From Arthrobacter sp. ATA002 (GTDB lineage: Bacteria > Actinomycetota > Actinomycetes > Actinomycetales > Micrococcaceae), in assembly GCF_026898095.1 (NCBI RefSeq), contig NZ_CP114015.1:186001-250000 (forward strand): a stretch of DNA of 64,000 nucleotides. Reading direction: 5' to 3'. The translations under genes and the position numbers were made by a program. Below the pieces are notes generated by a model. That model did no database searches. It was not told the origin of the DNA and saw nothing but the letters and a program-made list of their open reading frames with translations. Below, piece by piece: positions 18,704-30,367 of the stretch (its first letter is position 1; the number at the start of each line of letters is the position of its first letter).

Positions 18704-19654
18704 TTAGTCCACGATGTCTCCGCCCAGGGCCGGTGGAGCCGGCGGAAGCGCCCGGGAGCGCGGCCGCCGCCCCTGTCCGGCAACCACGACGGCCAGACCG
18801 GCAAGGATAAGCGCCAGGCCGCCGTAGGTTCCCGCCGGCAGCTGTTCGCCTAGGAACACCGCGGCAAGGATTGCAGCGCCGGGGATTTCCAGCAGGATGA
18901 TCATGGACACCACCAGCGGGGAAATGACTGCCAGCAGGTGGTTGAACACGCTGTGCCCCAGAAGTTGGGCCACCACGGTCACGGCCAGGATTCCGGCCCA
19001 GGCAGCCGGTTCGAAGGACACCAGCGGCTGTCTGAACGCCAGGCACATTGCCAGTAGCAGGAGGGCGCACAGACCGTAGCACAGCGACGTGTAGGTTCCC
19101 GTGCTCATTGTGGCCCGGGCCTTGCCGCCGGCGATCGTGTACAGCCCGGCCAGCGCCCCGCCTGCGACGGCGAGCAGGTCGCCAATCAGGGCGTCGCGGG
19201 AAAGGGCCAGGTCAAAGCCGGTGATGACCACGACGCCGGCAAGGGCGGCTCCCAGTCCGGCCAGGACCCGCGGGGCCACCGGGATGCCGCGGGCGAGGTT
19301 GAACAGTGCGATCCAGCCTGCCTGCAGGCAGACCAGGGCTGTTGCTGCCGCGACCGAAGTGAGCTGGAGCGCGGTGATGAAGCAGGCGAAGTGGAGGGCG
19401 AGGGCAACGGCCGCCAGGGCCGTCCACTTAGTTTCGGTGCGGGTCAGGCGGGAGAAGGCGCGGGGACTGCGCAGTGCGGCGGGTGCGCCCATCACCACTG
19501 CTCCGAGGGCATTTCGCCAAAAAGCGATCGCGAGGGCGGGAGCGGCGGTTGCTGCCATGATGGGGCCGGAGGCTGATACTCCGAGGACGCCGATCACGGC
19601 GAGGAAAACGGTCACAGAGCAACAATAGGTGACCGGAGGCAGCCGTTTGGACAT
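18704..19654 (-). CDS. DMT-superfamily (EamA) transporter
   Basis: About 316 residues from ATG 19654 (MSKRLPPVTY), with ten hydrophobic segments arranged as two EamA repeats (PALAIAFWRNALGAVVMG in the first, LEIPGAAILAAVFLGEQLP in the second). Such inner-membrane carriers export amino acids or other metabolites; the substrate cannot be told. An earlier ATG at 19669 is possible. The frame extends into tRNA-Ala at 19753, which is not a plausible start. Confidence 0.85.
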   Translation of the reverse strand: MSKRLPPVTYCCSVTVFLAVIGVLGVSASGPIMAATAAPALAIAFWRNALGAVVMGAPAALRSPRAFSRLTRTETKWTALAAVALALHFACFITALQLTSVAAATALVCLQAGWIALFNLARGIPVAPRVLAGLGAALAGVVVITGFDLALSRDALIGDLLAVAGGALAGLYTIAGGKARATMSTGTYTSLCYGLCALLLLAMCLAFRQPLVSFEPAAWAGILAVTVVAQLLGHSVFNHLLAVISPLVVSMIILLEIPGAAILAAVFLGEQLPAGTYGGLALILAGLAVVVAGQGRRPRSRALPPAPPALGGDIVD

Positions 19655-19677
19655 CGGCGGCTTCCGCATTAAACGCA

Positions 19678-19706
19678 GAAAGCTCCGGCCGTTGGCCGGA
19701 GCTTTC
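19678..19706 (-). terminator. Hairpin terminator after tRNA-Ala
   Basis: Perfect 13-bp stem GAAAGCTCCGGCC / GGCCGGAGCTTTC, 7 bases beyond the 3' end of tRNA-Ala. The following minus-strand bases (TGCGTTTA) are only weakly T-rich. Confidence 0.65.
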
Positions 19707-19712
19707 TTTCGG

Positions 19713-19785
19713 TGGAGGCACGGGGACTCGAACCCCGAACCCCCTGCTTGCAAAGCAGGTGCGCTACCAATTGCGCCATGCCCCC
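19713..19785 (-). tRNA. tRNA-Ala (anticodon TGC)
   Basis: 73 bases. Acceptor GGGGGCA with TGCCTCC (one G-T pair), D arm GCGCAATTGGTAGCGC, anticodon loop CTTTGCAAG, T arm GGGGTTCGAGTCCCC. CCA is not encoded. It is transcribed from the tRNA-Ile side, as in the usual gyrA-DUF3566-tRNA-Ile-tRNA-Ala order. Confidence 0.96.
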
Positions 19786-19851
19786 GAATGTGAACTCATC
19801 CAGTATACCCCACCCTGACCTGCGGTGGAACCGATTCGTTCAGTGCGGAAA

Positions 19852-19971
19852 TCACTCGACCTTGTCGGTTGCCGACTTCCATACGGATTTCTCCGCGGCA
19901 GTTTCCTGCCATTTTTTTACTGCAAGGATTCCTGCTGCCGCGGCTGCAGCTACTGCCAGCAACTTCTTCAC
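19852..19971 (-). CDS. DLW-39-like small protein (39 aa)
   Basis: 39 residues from GTG 19971, preceded by AAGGAGG. The N-terminus (MKKLLAVAAAAAAGILAVKK) is a short hydrophobic helix, and the C-terminus contains SVWKSATDKV, resembling the LWxxATD motif of the actinobacterial DLW-39 small-protein family. It sits between tRNA-Ile and tRNA-Ala, in the gyrA/tRNA context where I expect that family. Function is unknown. Size, position, ribosome site and motif agree, but the exact DLW triplet is replaced by SVW. Confidence 0.78.
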   Translation of the reverse strand: MKKLLAVAAAAAAGILAVKKWQETAAEKSVWKSATDKVE

Positions 19972-20016
19972 AGTGCCTCCTTGCCTAGTGGTCCATTACC
20001 TTGCGGTAGTGTTCCG

Positions 20017-20090
20017 TGGGCGCACCAGGACTTGAACCTGGGACCTCTTCGTTATCAGCGAAGCGCTCTAACCGCCTGAGCTATGCGCCC
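20017..20090 (-). tRNA. tRNA-Ile (anticodon GAT)
   Basis: 74 bases. Acceptor GGGCGCA with TGCGCCC, D arm GCTCAGGCGGTTAGAGC, anticodon stem-loop CTTCGCTGATAACGAAG, T arm CCAGGTTCAAGTCCTGG. CCA is not encoded. Confidence 0.96.
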
Positions 20091-20168
20091 CGATACCTTC
20101 TCGGGCCGAGATAAAACTTTACCCCACCTCTGCCGTGAACCCAAATCGGGATCCGGTGCTGTTCCCAT

Positions 20169-20213
20169 TTTTGTGCCCGTCCGGCTCGTTTCGCGGGCCG
20201 GGCGGGCACAAAA
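20169..20213. repeat. 20-bp inverted repeat downstream of DUF3566 gene
   Basis: Arms 20169-20188 and 20194-20213, starting with TTTTGTGCCCG and ending with CGGGCACAAAA, pair fully if two G-T pairs are allowed. The T run precedes and the A run follows the stem in both directions, which is the wrong way round for an intrinsic terminator, so its role is open. Confidence 0.5.
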
Positions 20214-20243
20214 TACGGAATCTTTTGGCGCTTTTTCCGCTGC

Positions 20244-20753
20244 TTAGTCGTCCGTCAGCGTGACACCAATGCCGCCCACCAGGGTGGAGGCAATGTTGTA
20301 CAGCACCGATGCGAGCATGGACAGCGCCGTCAGGAGCAGGACGTTGACGACGGCGATGATGGTGGCGAAGGAGACCACCTGTCCCAGGGACAGGAGTTCA
20401 CGGATGTCCCAGCCGCCGGATTCGGTGCCGGCAATGTCGCCGAGGAGCGTGTTCACCCGGTCAAAGATGTTGGTGAGGTCCAGGACTGTCCACAGCACGA
20501 TGGCTGCCACCACTGTGACCACTCCCAGGGCCACAGACAGGAGGAACGACATTTTCAGGACCGACCAGGGATCGATCTTGCTCACCAGGAGGCGTGCCTT
20601 GCGGGCTTTGGCCTTCGGTGCGGGTTTGACGAGCGGCTGGCGGTTGGCCGGAGCGCTCTGACCACCCCCGGGGCGCTGGGCAGGGCGTGCGGGTGTCTTT
20701 ACCCGCGGGCCCGCGCCCGACGTCGACCTGGGATTTGAGTTGGTCGAGCTCAC
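20244..20753 (-). CDS. DUF3566 membrane protein
   Basis: 169 residues. A Pro/Ala/Lys-rich cytoplasmic start is followed by the DUF3566 core: [20 protein letters not shown] (helix 1 and the conserved DPWSVLK), a loop with [10 protein letters not shown], then helix 2 ([19 protein letters not shown]) and [19 protein letters not shown]. This gene follows gyrA in most actinobacteria; here it overlaps the gyrA stop as ATGA. The precise function is unknown; it is thought to be membrane-linked. Confidence 0.9.
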   Translation of the reverse strand: MSSTNSNPRSTSGAGPRVKTPARPAQRPGGGQSAPANRQPLVKPAPKAKARKARLLVSKIDPWSVLKMSFLLSVALGVVTVVAAIVLWTVLDLTNIFDRVNTLLGDIAGTESGGWDIRELLSLGQVVSFATIIAVVNVLLLTALSMLASVLYNIASTLVGGIGVTLTDD

Positions 20754-23380
20754 TCGCTACCTCCATCTTCTGCTGGCCGCGCATCCGGCGCCGCCGTTTC
20801 GTCTGTAGCCAACGGTACTTCATCGGCATCCGTGCCTACAGACTCTTCTGCGGTCTGCGGCGCTGTGTTACCGGCACCGGAAACGCCGTCCCCGGAAACG
20901 GTTTCGTCGTCGGCTTCTTCGATGCCCAGATCGCGCTCGGAGTTGCGCGCAACCGCAATGATGCGGTCGTTCTTGTCCGGTTTGGCGAAGATGACCCCCA
21001 TCGTGTCGCGGCCCTTGGCGGGAACGCCCGCAACAGATGAACGCACCACCTTGCCGCCCTGCATGACCACGAGGACTTCGTCCTCCTCCTGGACGATCAT
21101 GGCTCCCACCAGATGCCCCCGGTCCTCGGCGTACTTGGCGACCTTGATGCCCAGGCCGCCGCGGCCCTGAACGCGGTATTCGTCCACCGCGGTGCGCTTG
21201 GCATAGCCGCCCTCGGTGACGATGAACACGTAGGACTCATCCGTGACGACGTCGGCGGCCAGCAGTTCATCGTCCTCACGGAACTTCATACCGGTGACGC
21301 CGGACGTGGCGCGGCCCATGGGGCGCAGGGCGTCGTCGGCGGCCGTGAAGCGCAGTGACTGGCCCTTCCGCGAGACCAGCATCAGGTCATCCGTTTCGGA
21401 GACCAGCTGGGCGGACACCAGTTCGTCGCCGTCGCGCAGGTTGATGGCGATGACGCCCGCGGAACGGTTCGTGTCATAGTCCTCCAACCGCGTTTTCTTC
21501 ACCAGCCCGCGCTTGGTGGCGAGCACCAGGTACGGGGCTGCGTCGTAGCCGGGCAGGTCCAGCACCTGGGCAATGTGCTCGTCCGGCTGGAAAGCCAGCA
21601 GGTTGGCTACATGCTGGCCCTTCGCGTCACGGCCGGCTTCAGCCAGCTCGTAGGCCTTGGCACGGTAGACCCGGCCCAGGTTGGTGAAGAACAGCAGCCA
21701 GTGGTGCGTGGTGGTCACGAAGAAGTGCTCGACGACGTCGTCACCGCGCAGCTGCGCACCCTTGATGCCCTTGCCGCCGCGGGCCTGCTGGCGGTAGTTG
21801 TCGCTGCGGGTGCGCTTGACGTAGCCGCCGCGGGTGATGGTGACCACCATTTCTTCTTCGGGAATGAGGTCCTCCATGGACATGTCACCGTCGTAGCCCA
21901 TGAGGATGTGGGTGCGGCGGTCGTCACCGTACTTGTCGGTGATTTCGCGCAGCTCCTCGCTGACGATCCGGCGCTGCCGCTCTTCGGAGGCGAGGATGTC
22001 GTTGTATTCGGCAATCTCGAGCTGCAGCTTCGCGTACTGGTCCTGGATTTTCTGCCGTTCCAGGGCCGCCAGACGGCGCAGCTGCATGTCCAGGATGGCC
22101 TGGGCCTGCAGTTCGTCGATCTCCAGCAGGCCCATCAGACCGTTACGGGCCTCTTCGACGGTTGTGGAGCGGCGGATCAGGGCAATGACATCATCGAGGG
22201 CATCCAGGGCCTTGAGCAGGCCCAGCAGGATGTGGGCCACCTCTTCGGCCTTGCGCAGCCGGTAGCGGGTGCGCCGGACGATGACTTCGAGCTGGTGGGT
22301 GACCCAGTGGCGGATGAACGCATCCAGGCTCAGGGTGCGCGGCACCCCGTCCACGATCGCCAGCATGTTGGCGCCGAAGTTCTCCTGCAGCTGGGTGTGC
22401 TTGTAGAGGTTGTTCAGGACAACCTTGGGCACGGCGTCGCGCTTGAGCACGATCACGAGGCGCTGGCCGGTGCGGCCGGAGGTTTCATCGCGCATGTCGG
22501 CGATGCCGGTGACTTTGCCGTCCTTGACCAGTTCGGCGATCTTGATGGCAAGGTTGTCGGGGTTGGCCTGGTAGGGCAGTTCCGTGACCACCAGGCAGGT
22601 GCGGCCCTGGAGCTCCTCGACGTTGACCACGGCGCGCATGGTGATGGACCCGCGGCCCGTGCGGTACGCGTCCTCAATGCCCTTGTGGCCCAGGATCTGC
22701 GCTCCGGTGGGGAAATCCGGTCCCTTGATGCGGCGGATCAGTTCCTCGAGCAGCACATCGTTGGGGGCTTCCGGGTTTTCCAGGTACCACTGGACGCCGT
22801 CAGCGACTTCACGCAGGTTGTGCGGCGGAATGTTGGTCGCCATACCCACGGCGATGCCGGAGGAGCCGTTGACCAGCAGGTTCGGGAAGCGCGACGGCAG
22901 GATCGTCGGCTCCTGGTTCTTGCCGTCATAGTTGTCCTGGAAATCGACCGTTTCCTCATCGATGTCCCGGACCATTTCCATGGCCAGCTGCGCCATCTTG
23001 GTTTCGGTGTACCGGGGTGCCGCAGCGCCGTCGTTACCCGGTGAACCGAAGTTGCCCTGGCCCAGGGCCAGCGGGTAGCGCATGGTCCAGTCCTGGATCA
23101 GGCGTACCAGCGCGTCATAGATCGCCGAGTCGCCGTGCGGGTGGTACTGGCCCATGACTTCGCCGACCACGCGGGCGCACTTGTTGAACGAACGCTCGGG
23201 GCGGTAGCCGCCGTCGAACATTGCGTACAGGACGCGGCGGTGCACCGGTTTCAGTCCGTCGCGCACGTCCGGGAGGGCACGCCCGACAATGACCGCCATG
23301 GCGTAGTCCAGGTAGGACCGCTGCATTTCAGTCTGCAGGTCGATCTGTTCAACCCGGTCTGAGAGGGTCTCTTCACTCAT
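20750..23380 (-). CDS. gyrA: DNA gyrase subunit A
   Basis: 876 residues. The catalytic Tyr lies in [18 protein letters not shown] near residue 125, and the quinolone-binding region reads [15 protein letters not shown], with Ser and Asp at the usual resistance positions (the susceptible form in most bacteria). The C-terminal beta-pinwheel carries the GyrA box [13 protein letters not shown]. The acidic tail is longer than minimal. It is intact, 57 bases after gyrB, and overlaps the DUF3566 gene. With GyrB it introduces negative supercoils. Confidence 0.98.
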   Translation of the reverse strand: MSEETLSDRVEQIDLQTEMQRSYLDYAMAVIVGRALPDVRDGLKPVHRRVLYAMFDGGYRPERSFNKCARVVGEVMGQYHPHGDSAIYDALVRLIQDWTMRYPLALGQGNFGSPGNDGAAAPRYTETKMAQLAMEMVRDIDEETVDFQDNYDGKNQEPTILPSRFPNLLVNGSSGIAVGMATNIPPHNLREVADGVQWYLENPEAPNDVLLEELIRRIKGPDFPTGAQILGHKGIEDAYRTGRGSITMRAVVNVEELQGRTCLVVTELPYQANPDNLAIKIAELVKDGKVTGIADMRDETSGRTGQRLVIVLKRDAVPKVVLNNLYKHTQLQENFGANMLAIVDGVPRTLSLDAFIRHWVTHQLEVIVRRTRYRLRKAEEVAHILLGLLKALDALDDVIALIRRSTTVEEARNGLMGLLEIDELQAQAILDMQLRRLAALERQKIQDQYAKLQLEIAEYNDILASEERQRRIVSEELREITDKYGDDRRTHILMGYDGDMSMEDLIPEEEMVVTITRGGYVKRTRSDNYRQQARGGKGIKGAQLRGDDVVEHFFVTTTHHWLLFFTNLGRVYRAKAYELAEAGRDAKGQHVANLLAFQPDEHIAQVLDLPGYDAAPYLVLATKRGLVKKTRLEDYDTNRSAGVIAINLRDGDELVSAQLVSETDDLMLVSRKGQSLRFTAADDALRPMGRATSGVTGMKFREDDELLAADVVTDESYVFIVTEGGYAKRTAVDEYRVQGRGGLGIKVAKYAEDRGHLVGAMIVQEEDEVLVVMQGGKVVRSSVAGVPAKGRDTMGVIFAKPDKNDRIIAVARNSERDLGIEEADDETVSGDGVSGAGNTAPQTAEESVGTDADEVPLATDETAAPDARPAEDGGSE

Positions 23381-23437
23381 TGGTTGTTCCGTTCTTCAAA
23401 AGCTCTGTAAATCCGCGGGCGCAGGGGACACATGGTC

Positions 23438-25570
<2,133 letters not shown>

Positions 25571-25797
25571 CTACCAATTCTACCGTGCCGCAGGGGGCAT
25601 TACGTCCCAAAACACCCTCTTAGCGGCCATCAAACCGGGGTTTGAGCCCGCTTCCACCCCTTCTCTAGGTCCGGATATGGACGCAGGGGTGCCAGAGCCG
25701 CTAAAAGCCACAGAGCAACGATCCGCCGGGCAGCCTTCGGCCTCCCGGGAACGGACACAGACTTCCTGCGGCAGCGGCCGGAATGCAGGGGAGCGGC

Positions 25798-26400
25798 CTA
25801 TCCGTAGGTGTCCCGGGGGCCGCGTCCCTTAACGCTCCGCTGGCCCTTGCGCCAGTTCGGCGCCGCAGGGCCGATAACTTCAATTTTCGTGACGACGCCG
25901 GGTCCGAGTTCAGCGTCAAAACGGCTGATCAGCGAACTTCTCAGGAGGCGGAGCTGTGTGGCCCAGGCAGTCGAATCACAGCGGACCTGAACGGTGGTGT
26001 CCGAAAAGGACTCGGGCTTGCAGTGCGCGCTGACATCGGCGCCCACCAGTTCTTCCCAGCGGGAAATCACCGAGCCCACGGCGACGGGGGAGTTCCAGCC
26101 GCGTTCGCTGACAAACCGGTTGAAGACCTTGCCCACACCCTGGGGATCCCGGCCGGTGTATTCGCCCGGTACGAAGGGCAGCGCAGCCCGGCGGTGCCCC
26201 GCTTTTCGCCGGCTGGCCGGGATCCGCTGGCTGCCGCGTGCCTGGGCCGCCTGGCGCATCCGGTTTAGCTGGGCCTGTGCCGCATCCTGGCGGGCCTCCG
26301 GCTCGTCGGCCCCCTGGTTTCCGGTCCGGGCCGGCGGCAGGGACGCGCCGGGATCCGGCACCGTTCCCCCGCTGCCTGCGGCGTCAGAGGGCGGGAACAC
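25798..26400 (-). CDS. dciA: DciA-type helicase loader (DUF721)
   Basis: About 200 residues. A long Gln/Ala/Arg-rich N-terminal region is followed by the DUF721 domain ([20 protein letters not shown], then [20 protein letters not shown]) and a basic end. DciA loads the replicative helicase in bacteria without DnaC. GTG 26400 lies inside the 3' end of recF (17-base overlap), which fits coupling; the exact start is uncertain. The recF-dciA-gyrB order is normal for actinobacteria. Confidence 0.85.
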   Translation of the reverse strand: MFPPSDAAGSGGTVPDPGASLPPARTGNQGADEPEARQDAAQAQLNRMRQAAQARGSQRIPASRRKAGHRRAALPFVPGEYTGRDPQGVGKVFNRFVSERGWNSPVAVGSVISRWEELVGADVSAHCKPESFSDTTVQVRCDSTAWATQLRLLRSSLISRFDAELGPGVVTKIEVIGPAAPNWRKGQRSVKGRGPRDTYG

Positions 26401-27568
26401 TGATGCCCCCGGGAACGACGGTTATCACTTCGCCCGCCAGGGCATCCGGAATATCTCCGGCGACGGCCGCGGTGACAAGAACCTGCTCAGCGCCGGCAAC
26501 AATTCCGGCCAGGCGGGTGCGGCGCTGCACATCGAGCTCGGCAAAAACATCGTCAAGGATCAGGATCGGTCCGGCCCCCGGGCTTTCGTCGTCGCTGAGC
26601 AGCAGATAGTACGTCCCCAGCCGCAGGGCCAGCGCGAAGGACCAGGTTTCGCCGTGGGAGGCATATCCCTTGGCCGGCGCCTGGCCCAGAATCAGTTCAA
26701 GATCGTCCCGGTGGGGACCCACCAGTGACGTTCCGCGCTCGATTTCCCGGCGCCGGTTGGCGGCAAAGGCGGCCAGGAACCGTTCGGTCAGTTCCACTTC
26801 GGTGAGCTCGTAGAGCTCGTTTGGGTCCGGATCGCCGGTGACGGCGCCGTCGTCGTTCACCGCGCCCTGAAGGGTGGAGCGGTAGACGGCCCGCGCCGCT
26901 TTGGTTCCGTCCGTCAGATCCCGGTACGCCCCCTGGAGATGCGGCTGCAGCCGGCGCAGGGCCTGCAGCCGGGCCGCCAGCAGCCGGGCTCCGGCCACCG
27001 CCATGTGCTGGTCCCACACCTCGAGGGTTGCTTCGTGCGAGGACGTGAAGCGTCCCGCGGTCCGCGCCGACTTCAACAGGGCGTTGCGCTGTTTGAGAAC
27101 CCGCTCGTAGTCGCTCCGCGTGGCCGCATGGCGGGGCACCAGCGACACGATCAGGTCATCCAGGAATTTCCGCCGGGCGGCAGGATCGCCTTTCACCAGG
27201 GTGAGGTCTTCGGGGGCAAACAGAACGGTTCGGCACAGGCCGAGGACTTCCCGTGCCCGCACCGGGTTAGCGCGGTTGATCCGCGCCCGGTTGGTCCGCC
27301 CGGGGTTCAATTCCAGCTCGATGCTGGTGTGTTGGGTTCCTCTGGCGAGCCGGGCGCGGATGAGCGCCTGGCCGGCATCAAAAGCAACAAGGGGGGCGTC
27401 GGTGCTGACCCGGTGGGAGGAAAGGGACGCCAGATAACCGATGGCTTCAACAATATTGGTCTTGCCGGTTCCGTTGGGTCCAACAAAAACTGTCACACCG
27501 GGTTTGAGCTCAACGTCCAGCTGTGCATAGCTGCGGAAACCGGTCAGGGAGAGGTAATCAACGTACAA
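26384..27568 (-). CDS. recF: RecF, recombination mediator ATPase
   Basis: 394 residues from TTG 27568. N-terminal [20 protein letters not shown], Walker [19 protein letters not shown], then signature and Walker B near the C-terminus ([27 protein letters not shown]). It loads RecA at gapped DNA. It lies 105 bases after gnd and overlaps dciA. Confidence 0.95.
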   Translation of the reverse strand: MYVDYLSLTGFRSYAQLDVELKPGVTVFVGPNGTGKTNIVEAIGYLASLSSHRVSTDAPLVAFDAGQALIRARLARGTQHTSIELELNPGRTNRARINRANPVRAREVLGLCRTVLFAPEDLTLVKGDPAARRKFLDDLIVSLVPRHAATRSDYERVLKQRNALLKSARTAGRFTSSHEATLEVWDQHMAVAGARLLAARLQALRRLQPHLQGAYRDLTDGTKAARAVYRSTLQGAVNDDGAVTGDPDPNELYELTEVELTERFLAAFAANRRREIERGTSLVGPHRDDLELILGQAPAKGYASHGETWSFALALRLGTYYLLLSDDESPGAGPILILDDVFAELDVQRRTRLAGIVAGAEQVLVTAAVAGDIPDALAGEVITVVPGGISVPAL

Positions 27569-27673
27569 GCCTGTCCACCCTTACCCTGCCTTCCAAAATC
27601 CCTGAGGTCCGTTTCTGCTTCCTGCCCGGAAATGCCCGGCAGGACTTGCTGTCTTCCAGCCTACTGCCGGCGC

Positions 27674-28642
27674 CTACTCAGGGCTGCCGGCGCCGTCGAT
27701 GACGGCGGGCGGAAGGCTCCGGTCCGCCGCCACCGGATCGGGCGCTTCCTCCAGCCCGCTGCCGGCGGACTTTACTGCGTGTCCGCCAAACTGGTTCCGC
27801 AGCGCGGCCACCATCTTCATCGCCGGCGATTCATCCTGCCGGGACGCAAACCGCGCGTAGAGGGCTGCGGTAATGGCCGGGGCTGGAATGCCACGGGCCA
27901 CTGCTTCCTCCACCGTCCACCGCCCGGCACCGGAATCCTCCGCGTAACCCGCGATCCGGCTCAGCTCGGGATCTCCCTCCAGGGCGTTGACCACCAGGTC
28001 CAGCAGCCAGGAACGAATAACCGTCCCGTCCTGCCAGGCATGCATGACCCCGGGAACATCGGTGATGATGTCTTTGGCGGCCAGCAGTTCATATCCTTCG
28101 GCGTAGGCCTGCATAAGGCCGTACTCAATGCCGTTGTGGATCATTTTGGCGTAGTGGCCCGCACCCACGCTGCCGGCGTGTACGAAGCTCCGTTCCCGGG
28201 CACCTTCGGGCCGCAGCGCGTCAAAGACAGGCAGCGCCAGCGCGATGTCCTCATCGCTGCCGCCGGCCATCAGGGCATAGCCGTTGTCCTGGCCCCATAC
28301 GCCGCCTGACACGCCGCAGTCGACGTACCGGATACCTGCCTCCGCGAGCTTGCCGGCATTGCGGAGGTCCGCGTCGTACCGGGAATTGCCGCCCTCGATA
28401 ACCAGGTCACCGCTGGAGAGCACTTCGGTCAGCTCGCTGATCACGGCGCCGGTGACGCCGCCGGCAGGAACCATGACCCATACCACCCGCGGAGAGGGCA
28501 GTTCCGCGGCCAGTTCCGTCAGCGACATCACGTCGCTCACCACCGGGTTCCGGTCGAACCCGGTGACGTCGATTCCGTTGCGGCGCAGCCGTTCGCGCAT
28601 GTGGAAGCCCATTTTGCCGAGTCCGATAAGGCCTATGTGCAT
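27674..28642 (-). CDS. gnd: 6-phosphogluconate dehydrogenase, decarboxylating (GndA/YqeC type)
   Basis: 322 residues, the short NAD-preferring form. Rossmann start MHIGLIGLGKMGFHMRERLR, 6PGDH signature IEGGNSRYDADLRNAGKLAE, catalytic Lys/His region GHYAKMIHNGIEYGLMQAYA. It oxidises 6-phosphogluconate to ribulose 5-phosphate. The gene lies between dnaN and recF with short gaps, a placement I associate with Arthrobacter and relatives, so it is probably transcribed with dnaN. Confidence 0.95.
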   Translation of the reverse strand: MHIGLIGLGKMGFHMRERLRRNGIDVTGFDRNPVVSDVMSLTELAAELPSPRVVWVMVPAGGVTGAVISELTEVLSSGDLVIEGGNSRYDADLRNAGKLAEAGIRYVDCGVSGGVWGQDNGYALMAGGSDEDIALALPVFDALRPEGARERSFVHAGSVGAGHYAKMIHNGIEYGLMQAYAEGYELLAAKDIITDVPGVMHAWQDGTVIRSWLLDLVVNALEGDPELSRIAGYAEDSGAGRWTVEEAVARGIPAPAITAALYARFASRQDESPAMKMVAALRNQFGGHAVKSAGSGLEEAPDPVAADRSLPPAVIDGAGSPE

Positions 28643-28687
28643 GTCAGGTTCCTCTTTCCTGCATCCCTGCCCGGACCGGCTTCGCTG

Positions 28688-29812
28688 CTACTGGTTGGGC
28701 AGCCGAACCGGCATCAGCAGATATCGGTAGTCTTCCCGGTCGTCGCCGGTGAGCTCTTCCTGGGCGGAGATGACGGCCGGCTTCGGAGGTGTCGTAAACG
28801 AAAAGCGCACGTACTTGCTGGGGAAGGCGCCCAGGCCCTCGCTGAGATAGTGCGGATTGAAAGCAACCGTAATGTCATCGCCCACCAGCGACGCTTCCAG
28901 GGCTTCCGAGGCCTGGGCATCTTCTCCGGTTCCGGCGTCCAGGGTTACCTGGCCGTCGGTGAAGGCCAGCCGGACCGGGGTGTTCCGTTCGGCCACGAGG
29001 GAGACACGGCGGACAGCTTCCACCAGGGCACTGGTTTCAACCGTGGCGTGGATGGGTGTGTTGTCGGGGAACAGAGACCGGATTTTGGGGTAATCACCGT
29101 CGACCAGGAGGGAAGTGGTGCGCCGTCCGCCGCTTTCGAAGCCGATAAGTTCGCTGTCATCAGAGAAGGCCATGTTCAGGTCGCCGCTTCCGCCGAGGGT
29201 CTTGGCGACCTCGTTGAGGGTTTTGGCCTTGACCAGTGCGCTGGTGGAAATGCCCGGAGTCGCCGGCTTCCAGGAAAGCTCCCGCAGGGCCAGCCGGTAG
29301 CGGTCAGTGGCGAGGAAAGTGATGAGATCGTCTTCGATTTCCATGCGCACGCCGGTCAGGATGGGCAGGGTGTCGTCCCTGCTGGCAGCAATGATCACCT
29401 GGGAGACGGCCTGGGCGAAGGCATCGCCGTCGACGACGCCGCTGATTTCCGGAAGAGCCGGAAGCTCCGGGTACTCGGCAACGGGCATGGTGGCCAGGTT
29501 GAACCGGCTGTTGCGGCAGGTCAGCGTGACCTTTGATCCGTCTGTTTCGACCTCGACCGGTGCGGAGGGAAGGCTGCGGCAAATCTCGGCCAGGAGCCGG
29601 CCGGAGACCAGGATGGTGCCCTCTTCAGCGATCTCGGCGGCAATTTGCAGCCGGGCCGAAATCTCGTAATCGAAGCTGGCGATGCTCAGTGATCCGTTCT
29701 CCGCCCTGATCAGCAGGCCCGACAAAACCGGAACCGGGGGACGCGGGGAGAGGGAACGCGCTGTCCATGTAACCGCTTCGGCCAGGACATCCCGCTCAAC
29801 TCTGAACTTCAC
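28688..29812 (-). CDS. dnaN: DNA polymerase III sliding clamp (beta subunit)
   Basis: 374 residues with the three-fold clamp architecture: MKFRVERDVLAEAVTWTARS at the start, the middle-domain segment PILTGVRMEIEDDLITFLAT, and the end YRYLLMPVRLPNQ, which forms the partner-binding pocket. It is intact and is the first gene after the oriC gap. Confidence 0.97.
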   Translation of the reverse strand: MKFRVERDVLAEAVTWTARSLSPRPPVPVLSGLLIRAENGSLSIASFDYEISARLQIAAEIAEEGTILVSGRLLAEICRSLPSAPVEVETDGSKVTLTCRNSRFNLATMPVAEYPELPALPEISGVVDGDAFAQAVSQVIIAASRDDTLPILTGVRMEIEDDLITFLATDRYRLALRELSWKPATPGISTSALVKAKTLNEVAKTLGGSGDLNMAFSDDSELIGFESGGRRTTSLLVDGDYPKIRSLFPDNTPIHATVETSALVEAVRRVSLVAERNTPVRLAFTDGQVTLDAGTGEDAQASEALEASLVGDDITVAFNPHYLSEGLGAFPSKYVRFSFTTPPKPAVISAQEELTGDDREDYRYLLMPVRLPNQ

Positions 29813-30367
29813 TGCAGGGTGCCGCCTTTCACAACGTACTTTTCAGTACAACTGAATTTTCATGACAAGTGAGGGAGCATCGCGGGCACTGCGGCGCCGC
29901 AGCTGCGCCGCATTCGGGACACCATCTTGGGATGGAGCCGCGGATGACAACAATACTCTCTGCCAGCTTAGCTTCCGACCTGCTGTTGTTGCACGGTGTC
30001 CGAAGATCCAGGCGGTGCGCTTCACAGAAGACATCCGATGTTCCTTCCGGATGGGCTCGATGGGCGGTCCGGAAAGGTCAGATGTTATTTGGTGGAACCG
30101 AATTCTTAAGGTTCGTAGTGTTAATAACTCCTGTGGATACTGTGGATAACCCGGTACACGGGGGCGCCCCGGCGCTTTAAGGCTGTGGATAACCTGTGGG
30201 TCTGCGCTGCGGCGAACTTGGCGGGCTGTGGGGAACTTTTGGGGAATTCCGCGTATCCACAGGGAAGCACGACATCTGGGCAGTTATCCACCGGGTTATC
30301 CACACCCTTGTCCACATCTGTTAATTTCGAGCCCCTTCGGGGCCTCCGATCCGCGCCGTTCCGCGGA
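29813..30367. other. Replication origin oriC (dnaA-dnaN gap)
   Basis: 555 bases with no gene. Perfect DnaA boxes TTATCCACA: 30141-30149 (-), 30184-30192 (-) and 30296-30304 (+). One-mismatch boxes: 30132-30140 (-), 30253-30261 (+), 30284-30292 (+) and 30308-30316 (+). The stretch 30080-30130 (TTATTTGG, AATTCTTAAGG, GTTAATAACT) is AT-rich beside the boxes and is the best candidate for the unwinding element. Position, box density and gene order support oriC, although functional proof is not possible from sequence. Confidence 0.9.

Noticed and set aside
20169-20213. Rho-independent terminator of the gyrase operon
   Set aside because: The T run is on the 5' side and the A run on the 3' side in both directions; listed only as an inverted repeat.
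30121-30320. CRISPR-like repeats
   Set aside because: The repeated units are 9-bp DnaA boxes in both orientations with irregular spacing; no CRISPR array or cas gene is present in the window.
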